Part shown: piece by piece, positions 26,290 to 38,188 of the stretch | Position numbering within the stretch: position 1 is the first letter of the stretch | Layout: every line of letters starts with the position of its first letter | Assembly: GCA_947044405.1 (NCBI GenBank) | Contig: CAMRHE010000077.1 | Location: forward strand, 3,884,001-3,948,000 | DNA: 64,000 nucleotides | Direction of reading: 5' to 3' | Origin: Leptodactylus fallax | Lineage: Eukaryota > Chordata > Amphibia > Anura > Leptodactylidae | Position numbers and translations under genes: made by a program | The notes under the pieces: model-generated | What the model was told of the DNA's origin: nothing | Seen by the model: the letters and a program-made list of their open reading frames with translations, nothing else | The model's database searches: none

Positions 26290-26510
26290 AATTAAAAGAT
26301 GCCTGTTAAATTAGTCTTTGCAAGCAAAGAAGCCATTTTGATGATAATGTCCTCATGCTCTGATATGAAAGTGCAATACATGGATAAAACCTATTTATAA
26401 AATGGCTTGGGTAAATGGGATCGGGATAAATAGAGGGGTATAATTGACTAATAAACATTCAGGGGACTATCGAACTACGGAACTGTTCCAAAACTGATCT
26501 TAAAATTCTT
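26290..26510. promoter_or_regulatory. Candidate conserved non-coding block (by eye)
   Basis: Non-repetitive block: 'agtctttgcaagcaaagaag', 'cattttgatgataatgtcct', 'cctatttataaaatggcttg', 'gactaataaacattcagggg'. It lacks inverted ends or simple repeats and is flanked by ordinary AT-rich intron. The enhancer role is speculation. Confidence 0.25.
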
Positions 26511-28568
26511 GCTGCGTTTGGAAAAGCTTTTAATACTGAGATATCTTAAGAAACCAGACACGTGTCAATCTGGAAGGAAAAACAGACCAAGCAGTAGTAG
26601 TTTCTTCTGAAATCTCACGATGAAACGTGAAAAAAAAACATGAGTTATTAATTGGGTATCGGTCGCAGGACCCCCAGAGCATGGCTTTAGTCTGTCCATT
26701 TTTCAAGGCCAGTTTACTCCCAAGGAAGAGGAGCCCGTTTTGACGGATCCCTCATACAATGCAGTGTTTGAAGGGATCCATGAAAACAGACAAAAATAGA
26801 GCATGACCTATATTATGACGGTCCATTACAATGGACCATCAAAATATCAGTAGTGTGAATAGCCTTATTCACATTTATATATATAGGGTAAGTGTAGGCA
26901 ACCCATAATCTGTTACTAGCGTCAACATTACTAGTAAGTGTAATTGTAAAACAGGATTTGCACAGATCTAAGGGACATCAAGTTAATATTCTGTTATATC
27001 GGGTAATTCACGCAATGGGCTCATCTTGATATCAGAATGGGATCTATGGTTTTACCCTATAATACCTAACCTAATGCTCTTAAATCATTATAAGTACACA
27101 TGACTGCTAAACGCTAGCAAACACATAGCAATGCCAGTTCCTAAAATAGAGACAGTCACAGTGCTCCATATAAGTGCCAGCCAGAGTGCTCCTTTATAGG
27201 TACCAGCTGCTGTGCCTCTTATTTTACTTCAAACAGTTAGATGGGTGGCCACTAGATCCAAAACAGCCACAGTGGCTAGCCATATAAAAGTCAGCTAAAC
27301 CTAAAAATCTACTGCAGCAGGCCTGGATGCCTAGTTCATGTTCATGGGGCCTGCTGCCTGGTAGGTGTCAAGGAATTCAAGGATGAGCCTGTTGTATTGC
27401 AGCATATCTAATCTTTTAGTTCTCAGGGGAAATAATCTAATATACTCCGCGCCCAAAGATGTCAATGGCTTATTCTATTCTCTCCATTCAGAACACATGT
27501 ACACTCTGCTGAGCCAAGCATGTATGTGCATGAAGGGGTCAGGAGGAATATGAATTGGGCTAATAGCTATCTGAAGTGTACAGGCAGCTTATGTGTCACC
27601 TTACCAGGATTTTTCCCTGTAACTGAAGATGTTATGTGGAATTTCTTGACAGCATTTAAAAGGGTCAGTCGGCCATAACCTACTAAGGCTCATAGGACAG
27701 AAGGTTATTTTTTTGCATAAAATTGAGCTCTTGAATAACCATAAGCAACTAAACCCTCTTTACAGAATGGGGTTCTTAACAAAGGCCTCTTGATTTTCTT
27801 CTTACAGGGACTTGTAGAATCTTGCAGACAAATGTAAAAAAATCTACTAAGTGAAGATGACTAAAGCATTGTGATGAACAGCGGTCAAGTTCTGCCCAGC
27901 TCTGTGGTATATAAATAAGTATATATATTCTGCTAATAGAAATATATTCCTTATCTAACACTGAATGGGATTCACTTGTATAGTGATACTGAGCTGCACT
28001 ATTTGTAATACACTGCAAGCTGCGGTGACTAACTACAGTATATCCATCATCCTTGATTGCCATCTATTCAGCCTGGAATACATGACAAATGCGTTCCAGA
28101 TGAACATTAGGACTGAATGGCACACAGATATAATAATGCTATCCTGTATACGGAGTAATTTGTAAGAGGTCATTCTACGATAGTAAGGATATCTCCCAGC
28201 AGGTACATTTATAACACAGTCATCTCTTAATTGTCCATCTTAGGGATCACAACACAGCTTAACCATAATAGGACTTACATAGAGGTGCAAGAGGCCTAAT
28301 GTACCTCCTTATGTCTTCAAATCCATACTGAGGCATTACAGGGGCTTCTCTATGAATCTGGCTAAAACTAAATTATGGTATTCTCAGTAGGATTTTATAT
28401 GCATGGAGGTATAAAGGTAATATAAAGCTGTAGGCTCCATATCCAGGACACAGACAGGTGTATAAGCCCTTAGTTTAGAAAAATATACCCACAGATTTCA
28501 AGGGAACTGGCTAAGCATCTAATGTGTATGAGGATGTCCTAACTTTCACAACAGGAAAAAAAAGTGTT

Positions 28569-28893
28569 AAGCTTTATTCACACATCTGTTTTTTACATAC
28601 ATTTGCTGTCAGTGGTTCATCAATTATTCACATCAGTGAAAAACATCAACACTTTTTTGGAAAAAAATGTGCTACAATGTATTGAGTTTGGTATGCAAAA
28701 AAAGGATAGAACATGGATGACATCCATATGCTGTTCGTTTTATTCACAGATACATACATTTTAATTCTTGTCTATAATCCGTAAAAGTGGACCAAACTAG
28801 AGAATATCTCCATTTCTATTTTTACGGGCTTATGCTCTGTAAATAACACGTATGGAACATGTACATAAAAGACAGTCATGTGAATAAGCACTT
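28569..28893. mobile_element. Foldback repeat (AAGCTTTATTCACACATCTG ends)
   Basis: The left end 'aagctttattcacacatctg' pairs with the right end 'agtcatgtgaataagcactt'. Inner arms contain 'gaacatggatgacatccata' and weaker pairing. It resembles the foldback at 49701-49908, which has 'ggccttattcacatgac' ends. Confidence 0.6.
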
Positions 28894-29668
28894 AGGCTAT
28901 TATATTTCAATCAAACCCTTTGTTTTCAGGGGAGATGAGGTGCCTCCAAAGGTTTCTCAGATAACAATGCTCAGTTAAGATGAGCGTGCATGGTTACAGC
29001 TGGGTCAGGGGAAATAGTTCGCCCATCGGCTATGACCAGCTTTAGTCTGAGCTAGGCCAACAATCATTGGATTAAAATAGCCATTTTTAGACTTGTTTCA
29101 TGTGGGATCCATGAGTTGTTTTCCATTCTTAACATGCGTCTACTACAGAAATCAATAGATTATGACGTTGACAAGTGTTGATCCTGCATCTCAGTGAATG
29201 TAGTGCAAAGTAATAAACTAAAGGTAGTTATTAAATTCTCGCTGAGTGCCAGAGATACATATAGACATTAGATAAAAGAATATTACAGCTGTTGGTCTGA
29301 GAACAGCGCTGTGAGAAACCAGGCCTATCAGGGATAAATAAAGAGAAAGCCAGCACACAAAGATAGAAAGACTCAGTTTTCTTCAGTGTGACCTTACATT
29401 CAGGATTCTCTACAGAAGTTTGTAGATGTTCAAAATTGTCTCCAATTTCTACAAAATACAGTAGTAGAGAAAGAACTCATCTGACCTCTCGGTACGGCTG
29501 CCGATAAATCCACTTGCTTTCCAGACAAGGAATAGAATCAAAGCAAGCGAAACCATTTTCCATGATTGATAAATATATCTTACAAGTGTTAATCTTTTTA
29601 CTTCATTAAGATGGTGCATCATACAGTATGTGCTACTACCATCCATGCTGCAGCATCAGATGTATGGC

Positions 29669-30162
29669 TTAGAGGGAGTCTGTCACCAGAACTCAGCATA
29701 TCAACCCAGCCCTAAAGATAGATAGGTTAGGGTCACCTGAATCAAATGGTATTTTCTCCTTGTGAATCGTTGCCTTCATTGCCAAGGTATCACTGTTTTA
29801 GTCAATATGCAGATGAGCAGTATGGCTGTGATGCTTGCCTGGTCTGTGTCACATGTACTACTCATGTGCTGAGAATATGAGCAGCGACGAATGTGACAGA
29901 ACTCAGGGTCAGGCGAGATTAGGGATACCCTGCCTGGGCCTGTCAATCAGAAGCCAAGGATGACAGAGGACGGCACACAGTGATGGGAGGCTTCTTTGAA
30001 GCAAAGAAAATGCCCTCGTTCTTAAAAGAGCACAGAATATTGTCAAAAACGCCAGTATCTCAGCAGTGATGCACCAATTCACAAGGGGAAAACACCTTTT
30101 AATTTAGGTGACCCTAACCTATGTATATATGTGACAGGTTCCTGGTGACAGACTCCCTTTAA
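29669..30162. mobile_element. T2-like MITE (TTAGAGGGAGTCTGTCACCA ... GGTGACAGACTCCCTTTAA)
   Basis: A 494-bp element with inverted ends. Its outer 15 bp match those of 1754-2118 except for one change at the left (TTAG for TTAA). The arms 'gataggttagggtcacctga' and 'taggtgaccctaacctatgt' pair further in. The interior is otherwise unrelated to 1754-2118, so it is a separate subfamily with a shared terminus. Confidence 0.82.
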
Positions 30163-30318
30163 AGTTCCTGGATCCTGCAGACTTGGTTCCCCCTTTATTC
30201 TATCTCCTTTTTCTGTATTCTACACTGTGCCCAACACAATTAGAAAAGTTTGCACCAACTACAACTCTCGGATGCAAATCAGTTATATAGGTAATATGAG
30301 GGCACTATACTGTATAAC

Positions 30319-30335
30319 ATTATTATTATTATTAT

Positions 30336-30375
<40 letters not shown>
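30319..30375. repeat. Compound microsatellite (ATT)n(AGT)n
   Basis: About six ATT units run directly into about thirteen AGT units, consistent with the second motif having grown from a point change in the first. Confidence 0.95.
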
Positions 30376-30376
<1 letters not shown>

Positions 30377-31144
30377 TTCTTGTTGCTGCTGTGGTGTTAT
30401 TAGGGCACTATAAAATGTGGTGCCATTATATTGTGCATTGCGTTGTCACATTATTAGACAACATATAAAAGCATTATGTAAAACCATAAAAAACTATTTA
30501 ATAGGTAGAGTCTAAAAGTTAGTAATATATATTAGATTGCTGTTGGCCAAACCATCTCTCTCTCCCTGACCCACCCCAATACATATGAATGCTCAGTTTG
30601 GCTGCATGCGCATATATGTTTTCAGAAGAAAGAAGGGAGGAACGTGCTGGAAGACTCCGCTGATGGTGACTTATCCAATTGCCCAAAACTTATTACCTCA
30701 ACAGCTGCCACTGAGGGAGAGTCAAAAGGTCCCCAATAGATGATTGGCACGTCAGCAGAATAGGCCAATGTATATCAAATGTGTATGGTAAATTTAATAT
30801 CTTTTGCCAATAATTGAGATAATCTCAACATGTTCTTTTTGAGATTATTACCCAAATATAGTAATTCACACAATATATCTGCAAACACAACAGGCTGAAA
30901 TCTCCAAAAAACAGAGAAGATGCAACATTAACTTCAAAGTGCTGGAGACTCGGCATACAAGCTGAGTACTGAAAGAACGCCATTTATGTTCTTTAATTGA
31001 CATGGACAGATTAAGGCAGGGACGTCAAACTGAAATAACACAGAGGGCCAAAACAGTATTAACTGAAACCATGAATAGCTTGGTATGATCCATTATTTCC
31101 GTATATTGCAATGTCTCTCTTAAGCAGAAAATAACCATCTTTAC

Positions 31145-31394
31145 AGCTGCATTCACGCAATAGTGATTAATGGCAGTGTGACGTCACACGGCAGCATTAA
31201 ATTCAATGTCAGTGAATGGTCCGTTGTCAAAATGTAGATAAAGTCCTATTTTTACCCGTTTTCATAGATATCTCCATACACTCAAATGCATGGGGGATCC
31301 ATGAAAATGGGCGCCCCTCAGGTGCAAGACAGCCATGAAAAATGGACGTTTTTCACTGTCGTTTTGCACCTTGGTCATCTGAATGTAGCCTAAG
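31145..31394. mobile_element. Possible foldback repeat
   Basis: 'acagctgcattcacgcaata' near the left is loosely mirrored by 'catctgaatgtagcctaag' at the right. The interior contains 'atggacgtttttcactgtcg'. Pairing is weak and no target duplication was seen. Confidence 0.4.
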
Positions 31395-31843
31395 GGTAAA
31401 CCCTGCTGGAGCTCAGTATGCTACCTGTAATATAATGCTATAATCTTTAATAATAATAATAATAAATCCTTTAATAGTCCCACCATGTGGAAATTCAGTG
31501 TGTTACAGCAGCAAAGATAAGCAATACAAATACAACATATACAAGAATGCTTCCAAGGTAGGGGGGGGGGGGATATCCCAGACAGAAAGAGATTTCACTT
31601 CTCTGTATGGACTAATCTCCGCTTAGGTCGGTGTTGGTTGTACAGCCTGACCGCAGTCGGGAGGAAAGACTTCCGATAGGGCTCCTTCTCACACTTAGGG
31701 TGTAGTAGTCGGTCACTGACAGTACTGCCCAGCGCTATCACGGTCTCAGGCATGGGTTGGGACTTATTCTCCTGCATGGAGCACACCACGAACAGTATCC
31801 TTCTGTCACCCACTAACTCCACCGGGTCCAGTGGGCTCCCCAG

Positions 31844-31895
31844 CAGGGCTGTGGAGTCGGTACGCCAAAGCCCCGACTCCGACTCCACAGCCCTG
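31844..31895. mobile_element. 52-bp hAT miniature nested in the LINE
   Basis: Begins CAGGGCTGTGGAGTCGG and ends with its exact complement CCGACTCCACAGCCCTG. It is flanked by a perfect 8-bp duplication CTCCCCAG at 31836-31843 and 31896-31903. CAGGG termini and an 8-bp duplication indicate hAT. Removing element plus one duplication (60 bp, 20 codons) restores the LINE reading SVLGSPLDPVELVGDRR. The insertion adds RAVESESGLWRTDSTALLGS in frame. Confidence 0.88.
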
Positions 31896-32938
31896 CTCCC
31901 CAGGACAGAGCTGGCCCTTCTAATCAGCTTGTCGAGTTTATTTCTATCCCTGGATGATATACTGCTCCCCCAGCAGGCCACTCCGAAGAAGATGGCTGAT
32001 GCCACTACTGAGTTGAAAAAAGTCCTAAGAAGTGCTCCCTGGACTCAAAAGGCTCTCAGCCTCCTAAGCAGGTAGTGCCTGCTGTGGCCCTTCCTGTACA
32101 GGACCTCCATGTGATCTGCCCAGTCCAGCTTATTATTAAAGAGCACACCCAGGTATTTATAGGTGTTGACAATCTCTATGCCCATCCCCTGGATGTCCAC
32201 TGGTTTAGGAGGTCATCCGCATTTATGGAAGTCCACCACCATCTCCTTGGTCTTTCCAACGTTAATCCTCAGGTGGTTCCACTGGCACCAGTCCACAAAG
32301 TCCCGGTTCAGTTCTCTATACTCCCTGTCATTATCGTCTGTGATGAGGCCTACTATTGCAGAGTTGTCAGAATACTTCTGTAGGTAGCAGCTAGGTGAGT
32401 TGCACCTAAAATCTCCAGTGTACAGTGTTAAGAGGAAAGGGGCGAGAACCGTACCCTGAGGTGCCCCCGTATTACAGATCACGGTACCTGACACACAGTC
32501 TCGGGCTCTCACATACTGAGGTCGGTTTGTGAGGTAGTCTAGGATCCAGTTGGAGAGGTGGTGGTCCACTCCAGAAAGGGCCAGCTTGTCTCTCAGTAGC
32601 CCTGGCTGTATGGTGTTAAAAGCACTGGAGAAATCAAAGAACATTATTCTCACAGTGTTTCCTGGTTTCTCCAGGTGAGACAGAGCCCTGTGCAGAAGGA
32701 GGATGATGGCATCATCTACCTCAATGCCTGGCCGATACGAAAACTGGAGAGGGTCCATAGTGGGGCTCACTAGAGGGCGGAGATGTGTGAGAACCAATCT
32801 CTCTAAGATCTTCATCAAGTGGGATGTCAATGCTACAGGTCTGTAGTCGTTGAGGTCCATAGGCTTAATTAGCCTTGCACTGATGCCATCTGGCCCAGCT
32901 GCTTTTGTCCGCCTTGATCTTTTTCAGCTCTTTTCTCA

Positions 32939-33360
32939 GGGTGGGTTCACACCTGCGTTTGAGTCCGTCCGCTGCCAATCCGAGTGAAAATCTCGGGGAA
33001 CGGGATCGGCATCGGATACTGACAGGTTAGCGACGCATTGGTTAAAAACCCATTCATTTGAATGGGTTTTTAAAGCAATGCGCGGGTGTCCGATTGCACC
33101 CTCTGCGCTGCGAATCCTTTTTTTTTCGTCGGAAACAAAGTCGGACATGCAGGAATTCGTGTCCGACGAAAAAAAAAAATCGGCTTCGCAGCGCATAGGG
33201 TGTAAGCGCACACCCGCGCATTGCTTTAAAAACCCATTCAAATGAATGGGTTTTTAACCAATGCGTCGCTAACCTGTCGGTATCCGATGCCTATCCCGTT
33301 CCCCAAGATTTTCACTCAGATTGGCAGCGGACGGACTGAAGCGCAGGTGTGAACCCACCC
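32939..33360. mobile_element. Palindromic MITE (GGGTGGGTTCACAC ends, 3-bp TCA duplication), copy 1
   Basis: A 422-bp near-complete palindrome: left 'gggtgggttcacacctgcg' is mirrored by right 'cgcaggtgtgaacccaccc'. The arms continue with 'aacccattcatttgaatggg' and 'aagcaatgcgcgggtgt' to a poly-T/poly-A centre around 33115-33180. It is flanked by TCA at 32936-32938 and 33361-33363 and interrupts the LINE at 31449-33655. The second copy is at 46277-46700. A 3-bp duplication (TTA in copy 2) suggests PIF/Harbinger affinity. ORFs across it are artefacts of the palindrome. Confidence 0.9.
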
Positions 33361-34979
33361 TCACCTGGGCACTTGTGAAGGTCAGAATGTGGTCAGATAA
33401 TGACGGACTTCTAGATTTACATGTCTGGTGGGAAGTAGCCACAGGAGGCAAAGGACATGCTGGGGTGGGAGGAGCTGGTATGTGATCAAATCTATTGAAG
33501 AATAGGTTTAGTTCGTTAATCCAATTAACATCTGCCTCTATGTTGGAGACTGACTGTCTATGACCCGAAATAGACTTAAGCCCATCCCAGACTCCCCTTA
33601 TATATTTTCTTTCCATTTGCTTTAAGAAGATATGAGGGTTACCCTGTGGATTATTTTAAAGATTGTCATTTCCAGTTGACTATAAAGATAAAAAGCGGAT
33701 AATCCAAGTAAAGTCTGAAGTAAATTTTAGCATTTAAGTATCCAAAAAATTAGGAAGGAATCGATTAGTTATTCAGAGCACAATGAGCTTGTGTGTTTGC
33801 CCTTTTTTTTGACCCCAGGCATAAGAGCTTAACTAATACCCAAACAATAAATGTATTATCACAATATTAGAATATGCCCTGTATAAGTTATACTGTGATA
33901 TACTTGTAGTGGTTACAGTTTAGTAATATAGGCACTTTTTGTGGAGTCTATTAGAAGTGATCTACCAGGGAGCAGGGTTAAGACACATGTATTGTACTCT
34001 GTGCTATAGTGTACATAAGCTGTTATGGAGACTCTGTATTATTCACCACTTACTATTTCACTAGAAAAGGAGGTCAGGCAGGCTTCACATCTGCATTGGA
34101 AATTCCATCAGGGGCCTCTGCTGCCGATTCTGTCAAATATCCAGAATGAGATCTTGTATGGAGGACGTTTTTGTCCAGCAAAATTACAGGAACCATAATG
34201 GGTACCTGACAGGCCTTAAAGGTCAATGGGATCTGTCAGGCTCCATTCGCGCCATCATTGGATAGATCCATCTTTGTGTTCATTCCGTTTTGAATGCCAA
34301 GGTTTGAATCCAGTCTATACAGTGGCTTTACCTCCTAACACTTGGGAACAGGTGGGAAGTTTTTCCTTTTTATGGCAGACCAGTTCATGCCTTACAAGCT
34401 TTTAAATCAACCTGTCAATGGTACCCAACCAGACCTGATATTGTGATGGTTTTCAGTCCCTGCTCCCAAAATAGTGGGGTCTATACAAGCAGGGTTACTC
34501 TTTAATGAAATGAAATTGAATTTTGAAAAAAGAGTATACCAAGAAAGATGGCATGGCAATACATGCCATAATACTATTCATTCCAATGGAGAATGGGACT
34601 GGGACCCCACTTGTCCTTTAAAATGGAGATGGATGAAGATGAACCTTTGTGGATCTATACATGATTATGTTTGCCGTCTACTATCTGAAGACAGCAGTAG
34701 CCATGCTTTGCGCTAACCTTCTACAAAGCTATGATTATGGTGAATTGTGCCAACAAGAGAATGCACCAATGCTATTTTTATTTCTGTCTGGCAAAAATAT
34801 GAAAAAATTCAGATGTTGCCACTGGTGGCCGCAGGAAAGTGTACAATCTGATATGGCATCTGAAAATAGTTTAACCCCAAAATTGAATTAGATGCTTTGC
34901 AGGATCTCAATAAAGCAATAAAGTAAAATGGGCATTATATTTGTCTTATCCAATTCTTATAATGTAGCTAACTGGAACC

Positions 34980-35680
34980 CATAAATCGATGTAAAATGGT
35001 TATTCTGGTTTGGTTGGACGCCATATCTTCATTTTGTTGAACAATAACTGCCACAAGGATACTCAACCTGTGTCCGTCCCCGTCTCTACTGTTGTGCTCA
35101 TTGCCATGATGGCTTCTTATAAAGACATTAATTAGAGCTTGATACATTCCTTTTCCCCGCATATTTTCTTTCACAGAATACCAAAGACCAACCATAAAAC
35201 TCTGCCTCTGAGGGCTGCAACATAAAGATGTGATTCCAATATTAGATTAAACAGCAAAGCAATGAGAAGTCCAACCATAAATACAATTAGATTTACATTC
35301 ATGTGTAATTGAAGAGGACAAAGGCCCCATTGGAAGTGTGCTGTGTGACTCACTCTTATTCGGAGCTGCTAACCATGTTCATATGACACAATCCAAAGGA
35401 AAATATTACCTTACACAATAATAAACTGCTTTATAGCCCAGCACTGCCCTGCTATGCCGACTTAACTGGGCACTCATTAATGGCGTGCACGTCAAGAACT
35501 ATTAGGAAGGTCATCTTAATAGGTTAAAGAATGTGACAATTATAGAACTATGTATTATCCAGCATTATGTTGTTTACTTCCAGCATGGAAATAATCATAA
35601 AAGATGGAAAGATGATTTCCCACACAGCAGACACACTGCTACAAAAAGTAACTGGGGACGTGGCCATGTAGTAAAAGATT
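34980..35680. promoter_or_regulatory. Candidate conserved non-coding block, long (by eye)
   Basis: About 700 bp of complex, repeat-free DNA 1.3-2.0 kb downstream of coding exon 2 in transcription order. It has many homeodomain-type cores ('gacattaattagagcttgat', 'caattagatttacattcatg', 'gcactcattaatggcgtgca') and 'gttgaacaataactgccaca' (Sox-like). The ORFs 34968-35195 and 35171-35353 have no recognisable product and probably do not code. This is one of the best enhancer candidates by texture, but it is untested. Confidence 0.4.
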
Positions 35681-36945
35681 AAACCTAGACAATAAAAGAA
35701 GGCCTAGTGGCACAGTCCTTCAATAAAATGGAGAATGGGAAAAATATATTTGGCTTCTCGAGAAGTCTTGGTGCTTGGCGTGGTGCTTTTCCCATTCCCT
35801 ACAAATTTACATTGTATGGCCTTTTTATATTTTCTACAGTCAATGGGATTAATTATAATTGTAGGATCAGAGAGGATTTTGCCTATGAGATGTATACCAC
35901 GGATAGCTGATAAATGTTAATCATGGCCTGCCTAAGGGGTCCTGTGCCGTCCATGTCCTGTCACTATCCAGTGAGTCTACGCTTATGTTCAGACCTATGG
36001 AAAGGTGACTGCACAGGATGAAGATGCTTTTCTAGTTTATTGATAGGACAGTGCTATTAAATTGACTATTTACCAGTGGTATTTAGGTACCTTACAGCAA
36101 TGTTATTTGGGCACTGTAAGATTGTATTATTTGGACAGATAAAATTGTTCAGCAAATCATGGCAAGGCACTAATCGATATATGCCAATTCCAAAGATTTG
36201 CGCAAGATGTCACCTATGGGCTTAACTTGGACCATATTGCCTGTACTTTATGCTTACTTTGATGATGAATTTCCTATTTTATATGTGAAAAATATTAATA
36301 AAATAAAAAAAAGTTAAAAAAATTACAGGTACCATAATGGATACCCGACAGGCTCCATTATAATCAACAGGGTGTTTTAGGATCCTTTGGTGTCCATCAT
36401 TTAATAAATATGCTCATATTGGGATTTCCATTTTTTTTGTTCCTATAACAGAACAAAGCAAAAAAACGGATATCCAGTGCAGATGTGAACTCACCCTTTG
36501 TTACACTGCTTTGCCAGGCAAGTTTTTGTTTGTTGATAGGATAAGAATAATTGAAATAATGGAGTGCTGGATTCATCCTATGACAGCTTTAGTATGGCTG
36601 CCTACTGGGTTATCAACATAGGAGGAAGGGCTTGTATCACTGCATTACTAAGAAGATCGCTATTTTGTTTTCTGGGAAATCTGGGTGTCAATTGGCATGT
36701 TTTAATGTCTGTAGGTATAGAAAGAGATGACGGTGCAGAATTTCTAACAACATGACAGAAGAGGACAGCTGAAAGATTTATATTTACAGGTAATTTTTTT
36801 CTGATGAAAATATGCTATTTATAAGTGTACTAACCAGTTTTACAGCATAAAATATTAGTCATCTCTGACAGTCACGACCCTTGTGAACAGAGAAGTCTTC
36901 TTACCATCCAGAAACCAAGACATTAAATATTACAATCTCCCATAC

Positions 36946-37104
36946 CTTGTGCTTGAGCTGCAGATGAGTGAGAATATCCTAAGGCCAGAAGAGCCGTCTC
37001 CACCAATTGATTGAAAAGGACATCTCTCCGAACCAGCACAAACTCAGCATGTTCTTCCCGACTGTCCATTTGCTCAACCACACAAAAAACAGGTAGCATA
37101 AGTC
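36946..37104 (-). CDS. SATB2: SATB2 coding exon 2 (N-terminal half of ULD domain), internal exon
   Basis: SATB2 is a nuclear matrix-attachment-region binding protein that organises chromatin and controls craniofacial, cortical and bone development (established). This 159-nt exon has an acceptor after a pyrimidine-rich tract ending in AG at 37105-37106, and a GTATG donor at 36941-36945. Read on the minus strand it gives [20 protein letters not shown], continues through [20 protein letters not shown] and ends [12 protein letters not shown]. This is the ubiquitin-like oligomerisation domain that in the paralogue SATB1 drives tetramer formation. [23 protein letters not shown] favours SATB2 over SATB1, which I recall having [20 protein letters not shown]. 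Both ends are in phase 1: a glycine codon is split at each junction, and the right part of the second is at 19323. Oddity: between VEQ(M/L)D and REEHAEF the human protein as I recall it has GSLEYDN, and here there is only S, a six-residue in-frame loss. The acceptor, donor and downstream phase are all intact, so a pseudogene is unlikely. Confidence 0.93.
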
Positions 37105-37605
37105 CTGAGAAGAGAAGGGGAGACATGAACTAAGATGCTTTGATAACCGCTAACACTAAAACACCTAGAGGAAAACAAACTAAGATCATTATACATAAAT
37201 TATTATTGTTAAGAAGTTTTTACAGGTGTGGCAAAGTTTAACTTGACAGTGATAGCTGAAATGTTGACATCTTATCACAGAACATAACAAGTCATTGAAA
37301 GGACACGGAAAAAATTAACATAGATGGCTAAACTGGGGAACTAAAAAGTCCAGCATTGTATTAAGCAATGCAGTAGGTACATAAATATTTTCTGTATCCC
37401 GTCATGCTCATATTGAGCTTTTAAAAAGTGGGGTTGATCATGTGACAAAGATTCAGGTGAAGGCTGAAATACAAGACTGATACACCAACCTTTATAACAT
37501 GACTGGCCCCACTTTACTCATCCTGCTTTCCATCGGAATAGAGCAGAGTCAGTCCCATGGTCAAGAGTCAGAGTGTCGGGAGGGAAGGACAAAAGCAGTT
37601 TTATA

Positions 37606-37920
37606 TTAATGGGGTTTTCCCACGAACATAAACCTATTTATATAGACAAGTAAAGTTAAACATTTTTGCAATTATAAGTAATTAAACATTTTGCAGAGTT
37701 TTAAAGTTTTTCTCTAGCCATCTTAGTGATATTTTTTTTGTCCTTGGCTGTCAATAGATATGACCATAAATGTAGAAACTTTTTTTCTGGAATTTGTCAG
37801 AAAACTAGCTATGATTTCCTTATTGTGTACAGGTCATGAGCCAAAGACACTACATGTATGGAGAAAAATAGGGAGAAGTTCTAAGTAAGGATGCTAGGGA
37901 TCAGTGGTGAAGGGGTGCAA
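37606..37920. mobile_element. Damaged T2-like MITE, left part only
   Basis: Begins TTAATGGGGTTTTCCCACGA and carries the diagnostic 'acatttttgcaattataagt' and 'attaaacattttgcagagtt' of the elements at 2850 and 13116. Similarity fades after about 37840 and no right-hand TTAA terminus follows. An old, truncated copy. Confidence 0.7.
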
Positions 37921-38188
37921 TAATCAAGTAAATAAGTGATGGTTGATAAGACATCTGTCAAGTTGAACTTTAGGAGCCGATTGTTGGAGAATGGGTTGGG
38001 AAACTTCAGGAACCAGAAGAGTTTTGCCCCACCCAAGTCTTTCCCTCTCCCCTATTTGTGTTTTGTGATTTGACACTATAAGTACATTAGAACTGCCAAT
38101 GTTAAACTTGACTCAAAACAATGCTGAACATGGTGCAAAAGGAAAAAGAACAGATGCCCATAGTGACCAATCAGACTGCTTTTCTGAG

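Larger units (their letters stand above)
31449..33655 (-). mobile_element. 5'-truncated LINE (L2/CR1/Rex1-like reverse transcriptase), defective, with two nested elements
   Basis: Read on the minus strand from about 33655: KQMERKYIRGVWDGLKSI and WINELNLFFNRFD (region before the polymerase), then after the nested MITE DLNDYRPVALTSHLMKILER, then MFFDFSSAFNTIQPGLLRDK, then NTGAPQGTVLAPFLLTLYTG, then KYSDNSAIVGLI and CQWNHLRINVGKTKEMVVDF. The C-terminal piece is KSFLPTAVRLYNQHRP. These are the reverse-transcriptase blocks of a non-LTR element. The catalytic box is YSDN where an active enzyme has (F/Y)xDD, and there are stops, so it is dead. The 3' end is a G12 run region and an (AAT)n tail at 31449-31472. 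An upstream in-frame stop at about 33658 and the loss of similarity set the 5' limit. The clade assignment is uncertain. The ORFs read on the plus strand here are shadows. Confidence 0.88.

Noticed and set aside
32075..32387. Plus-strand ORFs of 102 and 74 residues
   Set aside because: Antisense shadows of the LINE reverse-transcriptase frame at 32213-32860.
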